The notes below the pieces were generated by a model. It worked only from the letters and a program-made list of their open reading frames with translations, was not told the DNA's origin and searched no databases. From Polytrichum commune (lineage: Eukaryota > Streptophyta > Polytrichopsida > Polytrichales > Polytrichaceae), in contig OX485807.1 of NCBI GenBank assembly GCA_950295325.1, forward strand, positions 18,571,666 through 18,635,665: a DNA stretch of 64,000 nucleotides, written 5' to 3'. The translations under genes were made by a program, and so were the position numbers. Of the stretch, positions 50,565 through 59,664 are shown piece by piece. The first letter of the stretch is position 1. Each line of letters starts with the position of its first letter.

Positions 50565-51639
50565 TTTTTCTTTCTGGTAATATGTGACAGCAATGACCTA
50601 AATAAGAAAACTTCTTCCAGGTTGAACAATCCGGACTCACACACAACATCAAATCTACGTGAAGGTGAATTACAAATCCAAGGACACCTACGATGCGCGT
50701 TGTGTGACAGCTTTGTCAAATCTAAGGCTATAAATGCACCTCAAAATGCAAGTGACCAACAACTTTTAATGTTGAGTGGGTGTCGTCGAGCATCTTTGCA
50801 GTGCTAATTCAACATTGAGGTAATGATTCATTCAACATTGATTCAACTCACATTTCATCTTTATAGATCTTGCAACTACAAAATATAGAAACAAATGTTT
50901 AAAATTGCATCCCTATGTTTGGTAGACATTGATTCAATGTTGTAACTCGATGTGATTGAATCAATTTCACATCAGTGTTGAATAAGGATGATATAAGGAT
51001 CCAGAGGTTTGTGATGTGTGGAATAACATTGATCTTCACTTTGCCGGATTCTTCAAAATGGTTTTTCCAATACACCCTTATGATCGAGACGTTTGTTTGC
51101 TGATTTCCAAGCAGAGCAATTGAGATGCGCAGGACCAACAATTTGGTAGGAAGGCGCACAACGTATACGAACTTATTGCAATCTCAACCCTGATGAAAAA
51201 AGGGTAGCGTCACTCTGGGAACAATTTATTCCCCAAACCCTGAAGAACTGACGCTCACGAAGATTTTTATTTATTACTCAAGGCATTCATCGGCTGCACT
51301 TCCATTTTCAATATAGATGAAAATTAAAGCAAATTTTCTGCCAGGAAACGCAACAAGTCGAGAGACAGAGTGTCCATTGTGTGAGTTTCAGATTCGGGAT
51401 TCCGATCGTACCAGGTTTCTAGGTCTGTAAAATCACCATGTGCATCAGCCGTGGTTGCCTTGATGGTTCAGATTGTCGAAATCGATCAGGATCACATTCG
51501 TTTCGAATTCTTGCGAAGCTGGAAATCCCGGTACCCAATTTACAAGTACCAAACAGGTCAACAATTACAGAGGTTCGTAGAAATAGGTTTCTCTCACAAA
51601 AACACCCGATGGTTAACGAATTAGCACAAGTAACTTAGG
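50565..51639. other. Upstream of the cyclophilin-like gene
   Basis: Probable promoter or leader of the minus-strand gene. A minus-strand open stretch near 51177-51000 (VVRLPTKLLVLRISIALLGN) is not recognised and may be chance. Around 51640 an inverted copy of the 20275-20790 element begins. Confidence 0.4.
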
Positions 51640-51975
51640 GCCGCTTCACACTATGGCCGAAGGTCAAGAGGCCTTGGATTTTAACCGATCAGATTGCTAA
51701 GAAACCAAGAATACGGCGTCTCCACCCTTCATACAAGAGGCCAAAGTTCAGAGGCCGTCGCTTTCCAAAATGCTTATATGGCAGTATTTTTTGACCAAGG
51801 AGACTCACTTTCGAAGGAAGTTTGGGTCAGCCATGAATGAAAACCCAAACTATGGTCGAGAGGTCGTCTATTTTTTTTCATAAAAAAATTAAAAAATTGA
51901 CAAGATCTTGGCCATTAGATTGGAGGGGTTGTTATGGACAGGGAATAAAGTGGCTCTCTCTCTTTCTCGCTCTCT
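51640..51975. mobile_element. Second copy of the GCTTCACACTATGGCC element
   Basis: From GGGCCGCTTCACACTATGGC through AAGTTTGGGTC, GAAAACCCAAACTATGGT and TTAGATTGGAGGGGTTGTT, this matches the reverse complement of about 20790-20500, with point changes and small indels. It ends in a CTCTCT tract, just as the first copy ends in its AG tract. No right TIR was found. Confidence 0.75.
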
Positions 51976-52018
51976 CTTGAAATCTTTGATCTAAATATTC
52001 TCTCACAGGCTGCCCGGC

Positions 52019-52039
52019 GGGGGGGGGGGGGGGGGGGGG
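52019..52039. repeat. Poly-G run (~21 bases)
   Basis: An uninterrupted G tract. Its length is liable to sequencing or assembly error. Confidence 0.9.
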
Positions 52040-52129
52040 AAATATCAGGATGAAGAAACAAAGCAATAAAGGGATATGAACACTGGTGAGTCTTTGGGAC
52101 TTCCGGTAGCACAATGTGGTTTTTAAGTA

Positions 52130-52318
52130 CCTGCTCAGATAGTTTTCAGTGTCTGAACCTCTCCGGCAACGAAGTTTGGTTTTGGCATGCTCAGATAGCT
52201 CTTAGCGCCTGAAACTCTCAGGCAACGTAGTCTGATTCTTACCTGCTCAGATAATTCTCAACGTTTGAAACTCTCCAGCAGTGCAGTCTAGTTCTTACCT
52301 GCTCAGATAGTTCTCGGA
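52130..52318. repeat. Minisatellite, about 3.3 units of ~57 bp
   Basis: Units begin ACCTGCTCAGATAGTT and continue with TCTGAACCTCTCCGGCAACG and TAGTCTGATTCTT. They start near 52130, 52187, 52241 and 52298 and differ by substitutions. Confidence 0.8.
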
Positions 52319-52494
52319 AATCTATTGCTGACATTTACAGAGTTCAAGCACTTATAGTAGCAACAAATCAAGCTCAACCACTAATAATTTCAAGGTGTAA
52401 AACTAAATCTAGTATGCGGACATACTACACTTGGAATGTAGCTACAAATTTGAGTTAGTACACGTCTTGTTCAAGTTGCATGTTTATTTGTCAA

Positions 52495-53517
52495 TGTCAC
52501 GGTATGCGGTGTCGGCGGCCGCACCTTATCCGTTGGGCTTCATCCATTTAGGTTTGGATGGATGAATCTAGATGTGGAGAGGAAGGCTTTTAAGTGAGGA
52601 GCCTCCTCCTTGGCTTGGCATTCTTGCCAAGTCAAGTCTTGTGAGTGAGTGTGTGGAGAGAGCTTGTGTGAGGTGAAGATTGCATGTTTTTGCAATAAAT
52701 CTTGAGTTCTTCTTCCCCTACTTACACTCTTGGAAAATTAAATTAATTAAATTAATTATTTTATGTTTCCTTTCAACTTCTAATTTTTTCTTTTCTCTCT
52801 AAGAGATTAATTTCTTGGGGATTGAGAAAGACGGATTTTGGCGGAAACTTTGTTTTCATTAATCAAGAATACAAGATGAAACCCAAACCTCTTATGAAAT
52901 ATTAAGGTAATTGGGATTTCTTTTAGGGGTTGTGTTGCACAAAATTTCCGAGGGGGTATCGTTGGAGATTGGGTGGCATGTGGAATTTCCGTTCGGTCTA
53001 AAATAAATTATTATTAGGGTCGAATTGTGTTTGTCAACACATATTCCCGACATTGTTATAAGGAGGGATTCTTAGGTAGTAGTGGGGAGCCGAGAGATGT
53101 GCATAGGTGGCATTTCATTTCCCTACGCAACAGGGGCTCTTCATTTTGACCACCAACTGCAGGCAGGTGCCAGTTGGTTGCGGTCGCTTTCAATTTCTGC
53201 TTAAGTGTTGTTTTGGGGAAGAGGATTCAGTGCTGTTATTGCATTGTTCCTTGTATTTTGTTTTGGTACCTTCCCCTGTGGCGGGCTGTAGTGCTGGAGT
53301 GTTCCAACACTGCCCCATTTTTGTGTTGTCCTAGATTGTGATAAGGTATTGTAGGGGTGAGGTCGGAGTAATGATCGACGGGATCCTTGTGTATGCACAA
53401 AGTGGGCGGTGCTTGTATTCCCTTATGGTGAGGTTGGATTGATGATTAACAGACCATAAGTTTGGTGGTGTTTGCAGGTGCAGGTTGCCTTTCATATTTT
53501 GACACTTTACCTTGACA
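52495..53517 (+). repeat. Candidate 5' LTR of the methyltransferase-bearing element
   Basis: TGTCACGG at 52495 and CCTTGACA at 53517 form a short TGTCA...TGACA terminal inverted repeat just before gag. Inside, near 52695, GCAATAAATCTTGAG resembles a polyadenylation signal. TGGCTCCAGTGA, shortly after the proposed end (about 53536), could be a primer-binding site because it begins TGG. No 3' LTR is in the window to confirm the borders, so they are provisional. Confidence 0.4.
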
Positions 53518-53567
53518 CCACATTAGTTTAGATTGTTGGCTCCAGTGACTTAACCCATTTCGGGTTT

Positions 53568-56500
53568 ATGGTTACAACTCGGAGCCAACATTATCGTTAT
53601 CCATCTCGGGTATCATCGGAAGGTCGATCCTCGGACCTCTTAGACGTTGAACCAGTGGTAGCACCCGACGAGGCTTTTCAGCCTATTTCGGCGTGGGAGA
53701 CTGCCATTCGGTCTCACGTCTTTTGAGTGGGATCCTTTGACGAGTTGGAGGAGGAGACGCGAGACGGCATCCGAGACCGATTTTCTAGTTGAGCGGGGAC
53801 CATTTCCCTACAAGATTGGAAAATTCGGTTCAAGATATGGATGAGGGAGAAACGTCAACGCAATATCAGTTTCAATGACTAATATGCGTTTGATCTACTG
53901 CCCCAACATTTGGAGCACGAGGCTCTCCAAAGTTATGAACAGTGGACAGAGGCTCATTGGATGGAACTGCACCAGGTGGAGCGGTACTGGTACACATCTT
54001 CTAGTTTGATGGCCGTCCCTGAGGTTAAATCGGAGGTGTTGGAGGGAGTATATGTGGTGGATGTCGAGAAAGCTTCTCCTAATGAACCCAAGGATAAGGG
54101 TTCTGCTCCCGCTGCGGTGTCGTGATGTGGGCGGTCTATTAGTTAGAATTTAGATATTTTATTTGTTTTCGTTATTTTTAAGTTGATCTTAGTTAGGTAA
54201 AAACCGGTCTTAAGTTGAAGACCGGATGAATTGGTAGATGGATGTGGTAGGTAGGATTGGATTTACCGGCGGGCCAATAGCTAACCACCTAGGAGTTTTA
54301 GAAGGTTTTTACTTTAAATTCCTATTGGCTTACCGGATTAGCCTTTAGCCCCAAACGCCCTATTTCTAGCGGGATTAAGGTTCTAGAAACCTTTAACCCC
54401 ATATCTTTCCTATTTCTAGTAGGATAAGGATTCTAGAAACCTTTAACCCCAAAGGTCATCCATTAGCAAGCTACTTGGAGGGGTTCTAGAGGACCTTACC
54501 TCGATGGTTTCCTATTGGCCGAAGGGGGGCAAGGTGGAAGACTATTTAAGGGGTGTTAGAAGAGTGTTTAGGGGGGACCATTAGTATTTTGGAGTTGTTA
54601 CTTGTGTTGGATTGAGGGAGCTTAGAGCATCTTGAGAGGGATAAGTGCTTAGGAGGCTCATCTACACAAGAGGGTGTGGAGGTGTGGCATTTAGAGTGAC
54701 TAGATTGTACTAGGTGCACTACTTGTAGTGTTTTATTGGTTATGAACTTGAGCAGAACTTTATAGTGAGAGATTTGTCAATTATGGATGATCAGAGTGTT
54801 CAATGGATATGAAAATTTGAGGGATTGTTTATTATGAGTTATGGAAGTTGTGGTAAAAATTTGAGAGCTTCAGTCATTGGCATAAAAAATTTATTAAGAG
54901 TTGAAGGGAAGGGTGTCTAGGAACAAAGCCAACTAAACTAGCAAGGTTTGAAAATATGTATCTTTTAGAGGGTTATAGATATGGATACCAAAATTTGACA
55001 CCACCTTTTGAACTTACATATCTATCTTGTGTTAAAATATGAGATTTATTGGACATAAGAGTAGGAAGTTATTAAGGTTTTAGAGACCGGGTGTTTTATC
55101 ACAGCATTCATGCTAGGTAGTTAGAGTTAGAAAATAATGCATAACTTTTGCATATGAACTCTGATTGTGCTCAAATTTGGTGGGAATGTTTTTGATAAGA
55201 TACTTAATAAGTGTACCAAATTTTACTTGAAGAAGATGATTTGGTTTTGAGTTATACTATTCTGAAGTTTAGAGGGACCACATTGAGAGAAATTTACATC
55301 AAGAATATAGGAGAAGGAAAGCTACTATATTTTTTTCTAAACACTACCATAAAATAGAAGCCCGGCGCTTACCGGATAGTGTATATTTTCCTTGACAGCG
55401 GTAAATACGTCGAGCCCCATTCTTCCACTCTCTCGTTATGCCCAGGCTACTCAAGCGGCTTTAGCCTCTTTGGGGGCTCCGCCAGTTTTTGAGCCGTTAC
55501 GGGCATTTGAGCTGCATCTACAGGAGGAATACGGAGGTTTCCGTCGGGACCAAATGCAGCGGATATAAGATTTTAGACGGGAGAAAGACGATACACCTCG
55601 TACCATGTATACGAGGTTGGCGAGGTTTGCCAGAGAATATGGAGGTGTGTTTGTGGAAAGTCAATTGGTAAAGGTATTTTTGTCCAAGATTGACAAACGC
55701 CTCCTTGATTTGACGCTACCCAAGATCAACATGGAGTTTGGTGGTCGGGCGACACTCGTACAGACATTCGCCATTGTGGAGCAGTGTGATCGTGCATTGT
55801 GTCAGCACGATGCCACTAATTTGGTGTCCTTGCTAGTGGATTCTAGCAAATCTTGGAAGGCTCCGATCGCGATTACAGGATTGGCGGAGGCGGAGGCGGA
55901 CAAGACCTTGCATTGTTGGTCTTGTGGGCAGGCGGGCCACGCTAAGAAGGATTGTCCTTCGAAGCATAGGCAAGCCCAGACCGTAGGTAATCCGAAGCGG
56001 AAACAATTTGTTTCCGTGAAGGATTCGACGAAGGAGGCGGGTAAACATTTACCCAAGCAGTTGACGTGTTCCCATTGTGGGCGGAACAATCACGCGGTGA
56101 AGAACTACTTCGCTCTCCATGCAGAGAAACGTCCTTCTTCCGATTGGGAGAAGGCGTTGGAGGCGAAGATTAGAGCATTGGAGGAGAGGTTCAAAAGTTT
56201 GGCGTCATTCGGCCAAATCTTGGACTCACCGTCCTCCTCCGCCGCTAAGGCTAGTTCTTCCACTCCGGATTATTATATGTTCGGAGCCTCGGGAGAAATG
56301 GTGAGTTCCGCAGCGGTGACACGGGCTTAATCCGTGTCACGAGCCACGCCCTCGACCACAAGGGAGTCTGTGGATAGCTTACGAGCTCGGGATAATAATC
56401 CCGCAGATCAGAATGGCCAGGCTCGTCTGCCATTATCTTTTGGATTGGCGGATGCCGTCCAATCTGTAAGTGCTCGTCATTCGAGCTTGGAGGGTTCTAA

Positions 56501-56807
56501 CCCGGCGACTGGCGTGGTGCACACTTTGGCATCCAAAGTGTTGCACACCCCTTTGTTCACGGCGATGGAGTGGTCGTCGCCAGAGTTCCAACCTGCTAAG
56601 GTTTTCCACTTAGCGGGTAGGATTTTGGAAGGGAAGGCATCATCACCTTCTCTGACCGTGACCCAAGCCACCACGGACATCCCTACTTCTGAAGACCCTG
56701 ATGAAGTGGCCAAACAGCGAGCGAGACTTGCCGCAGAGACCATTGCGTCTTTTGACGCACACACCTCAAATGACAGGGGGCCGACCACGTCTTATGACTC
56801 ACCATAA
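53568..56807 (+). pseudogene. gag of the methyltransferase-bearing element, interrupted
   Basis: From ATG 53568 (MVTTRSQHYRYPSRVSS) one frame runs to the insertion at 54118, with stops at 53724, 53790 and 53880. After the insertion (55398) the same protein resumes in phase (NTSSPILPLSRYAQATQAAL), with a stop at 55566. It continues through a capsid-like region (MYTRLARFAREYGG, LVKVFLSKIDKRLLDL) to zinc knuckles. The first, CWSCGQAGHAKKDC, is a complete CX2CX4HX4C. In the second, CSHCGRNNHAVKNY, the final Cys is Tyr. Further stops lie at 56328 and 56805. Gag packages the element RNA. Each stop is of the TAA/TGA kind that one C-to-T change from CAA or CGA would make. Confidence 0.8.
54118..55397. 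mobile_element. 1280-bp solo-LTR-like insertion in gag
   Basis: Begins TGTCGTGATGTGGGC, ends TTTTCCTTGACA and has no coding potential. It is flanked by GCGG (54114-54117 and 55398-55401; GCGGT if the first element base is shared). Removing it would restore the gag frame across Ala-Ala-Val-Asn-Thr. Termini and size suggest a solo LTR. Its TGTC...GACA ends resemble those of the candidate host LTR. Confidence 0.75.
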
Positions 56808-56882
56808 TCCGCGGGAGTAGCTTATCTATCTGATGTAACTGCTAGACCTGCTCACGAGCGCCGCGGCATTCGACCCGGTGTC

Positions 56883-57477
56883 GTGCGTATGGTGAATGAT
56901 ACCGATATTTTGGTAGTCAGTCGGACTAGAGGCAATGCCACTCGGGTTGCTCCCCGTTGTGTGATGATGGATTCATGGGCACAACCGGTTATGATCGGCA
57001 AGAGGCTTGCCCATGAGTTGGGATTGGTGGCCGAGGACTTGGCTCCCTGTCCATTCACCATTGTCACATCTGTTGGTCACGTGGAGCAGGCAACGAGTTA
57101 TACTCGGGAGCCATTAATTACAGCTTAGCCTCCGAGTGAAACCTGGAGATCCACCCGCACCTCTTCTTCTTAGGTGTGCGGTGACGGATGCGACCAACTA
57201 TGACATTTTAGTTGGTCAGCAAGCACTTTACCCTATTGGCTTTGGTTTGGACAACTGGACTAAGGAGGCGTGGATCCGACCAGGTTGGTCGGCTGGGGAC
57301 GGCCGCAGGGAGCTTATTCCTGTGGCATTCGCAGCGGCCGCGACCATAGCACCATTATCCATGGTCTTTGGATGTGATGCTATTGTGGATACTTTGCCTT
57401 ATGGTTCCGCATTGTTAGAGGAGTCACTGGCATTCATGGCCGGGGAGTACAAACGATCAACGGGATATGGCACCTAA
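56883..57477 (+). pseudogene. Retropepsin-like protease segment
   Basis: The frame continues from gag: NDTDILVVSRTRGNATRVAP, then MMDSWAQPVMIGKRLAHELG, then a stop at 57126. A +1 shifted frame carries VTDATNYDILVGQQALYPIG and EAWIRPGW, to 57477. In this family the active site reads DSG or DTG; here the position reads DSW, so the Gly is gone. It would cleave the polyprotein if intact. Assignment rests on its position between gag and pol and on the VMIG context. Confidence 0.6.
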
Positions 57478-58739
57478 GGGTGCATTGGTGCGCCATCCCA
57501 AGGATCCCCTTCCTCCCTGGCGCGATTCCGCCGATCTATTCCGGCGATGTGAGGACATTGTCCTCTTTCTCGCCTCTACGACACCGGTCATACTTGATAG
57601 TCCATCAGCGTTGGCACACCCTATTATGTGGCGCCCGCCAGACGCGGGGCTCACTTTGGTGGAACTATTTGGAGGCATCGGCACGGGCTTAGCAGTCGTA
57701 TTAGAGGCTGGCCTCACGGTCAGACGGTATGTCTATGTGGACAACTCTCCAGTGTCCACCCGTGTGGCTTATCACCATCTTCACCAGTTGATGGTATTGT
57801 ACCTCCAGCAGTTACACCCAACTGCCATTCGTGGGTGTTTTTCATGTCTCCCTCGTGATGTCACACTCATCAGTGAGGCCGATTTACGACACTTGGGTCC
57901 AGTGGATATGGTGATTGCGGGATGGCCATGCCAAGGCCACTCACGTGCTGGAGCAGGCCGAGGTTTAAAGGATCCCAGGTCTAGCCTTTTCTGGGACCTC
58001 ATCCGGCTTATGCAGTGGTGGTTTACCCACCAACCTTCCCCTCCAAGGTATATCTTCGAGAATGTACATTTGTTGGGAGACTCTTGGGACAAGGTGTTGG
58101 AAGGCGGTCATTATGTTCGTCAACACCTTGGAGATCCCATTTTTGTGGATGCTGCGAGCATTGGTTCTTATGCCCACCGGCCTCGGTGGATTTGGACCAA
58201 CCTTGCACCGTCATCTACCTTAGCTACAACATTTTCTGCAGTGCCTCCACCTTTTTATCAGAAGGCGGATGACATCTTGGATCCAAACCGGACCTCTTTG
58301 CCAGTTGTTCGAGATGATTTACCCCCGTTGGCATTGGTCAACAAAGTGGGGGCACCACGGCGGGCATTTCCCACCTTTATGATGTTTCCACGTACAGTCA
58401 TTCGCATTCCGCGATCGGGGCCCGGGTATAGTGTGGGATATTCATACCAAAACCCACACCGAACCATTGGCTAACGAATGGGAGCGGGCCATGGGATTCT
58501 GCACTGGCACCACCGCAGCTCCTAGCCTTTCTGAGGGCCAACAACGCTTCGTGTTGGGCCAAGTCATGGATCTTTATACCATGGTGTGGACTATTGGTTT
58601 ATGCCTTGCATTGCAACGGCATCATGGTGACCAGTTGTTGTCTCTGGGGGTAGAGGATTCTGGTCAAAGGGCAAAGCAGTCCACATCCATGGAGGAAGGA
58701 ATTGAGGTCATGGTTGGAGAAGCCGAACGAATCTTTTGA
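57467..58739 (+). CDS. C5 cytosine DNA methyltransferase domain (DNMT3-like) in pol
   Basis: Transfers a methyl group from SAM to cytosine C5. An open stretch of 335 codons (57467-58474) has the C5-MTase motifs in order: motif I ELFGGIGTG (residues 66-74), an acidic residue at strand 2 (YVYVDNS, 88-94), motif IV AGWPCQGHS with catalytic Cys155, motif VI IFENV (196-200) and a motif VIII-like AHRPRWIWTNL (236-246). Phe-Glu-Asn-Val and the AHR-R pattern are closest to DNMT3/DRM enzymes. The C-terminal part lies in another frame from about 58420 (VWDIHTKTHTEPLANEWERA, then GQQRFVLGQVMDLY, like motifs IX-X) and stops at 58739. One frameshift in the G/C run near 58418 therefore splits the domain. 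The N-terminus overlaps the protease frame by 11 bases in a different phase, so it was probably part of a polyprotein. Known analogues are the retrotransposon DNMTs of charophytes and dinoflagellates. In this copy it is probably inactive. Confidence 0.85.
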
Positions 58740-59664
58740 TTCGAGCAGCAGGTCATGGAGGAGCTCCGAGCTCAACGGGTTTATACTGCTTTGGTTTCTT
58801 CACCTCTGGTGGTGACTTCATCATTACATATTGGTGGTGATGAAGAGGGGATGGACTCTATTGCTAGCACAGAGGTTGGGGGCATGGTTAATACCCCCTC
58901 CTCTCATTAGCAGTTAGAGTCCGTGCCAGCACCAAGTGACTCTCTTCTAGTGGAGAGGGAGACCACATAGTTTGATGATTGGCCATTGGAATTGGGCCCT
59001 CATCTCACTGGTGCTGAGGCACGGAAAGTACGAGCATTTCTTCGCTCGTACCGTAGGTGTTTTGCTTTTAGCCTTCAAGATCTTGAAGGTTATAAAGGAA
59101 AACCCATCCACATTCAGTTGGAGGACGATCATCCCATTTTTCGGAGACCTTATAGGCTCAGTGTTTCCGAACGGATTGGCGTTCAGACTTGTTGCCGAGA
59201 GCTCCAACGGGGAGTATGCTTGTGCTACAGTTATGCCATCAAAGAAGGATATATTTGCTAATTGGACGGAGAAGCGGATGTGCGGGGATTACCGTCCAGT
59301 TAACCGGAAGACCAAGTCGGATCGGTATCCCATGCCAATCCCGGGGGAGTTGTTCGATGCCCTCGGATTTGCTCGAGTTTTTAGCACATTGGACTTGAGA
59401 TCCGGCTATCACCAGCTCCCATTACTTGTGGGAGACCGGGTGAAGACTGCATTCTGGGAAGTTGATCATGATGCGAAGGATCAACTGTACCATTGGAAGT
59501 TTCTTCCATTTGGCCTCAAGAATACACCTACTGAGTTTCAGAGAGTGATGGACCAGGCCTCTCTGGCTTGCTATTTTCTCGGTGTTACATTGATGACGTG
59601 ATCATATTCAGCAAGACACCACAGGAGCATGTTAGGCACCTGCAAGCCGTTTTTGAACACTTGC
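58740..59664 (+). pseudogene. Reverse transcriptase, N-terminal and palm part
   Basis: After a linker with stops (58908, 58968) comes ELGPHLTGAEARKVRAFLRS, YRRCFAFSLQDLEGYKGKP, then a frameshift near 59205. Next come SNGEYACATVMPSKKD, MCGDYRPVNRKTKSDRYPMP, STLDLRSGYHQLP and FLPFGLKNTPTEFQRVMDQ, then a second shift near 59575, and the catalytic RCYIDDVIIFSKTPQEHVRH. It copies element RNA into DNA if intact. The protein breaks off at HLQAVFEHL, where a 2.5-kb element is inserted. At the first shift several residues expected between CREL and SNGEY are missing, a small deletion. Confidence 0.85.
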
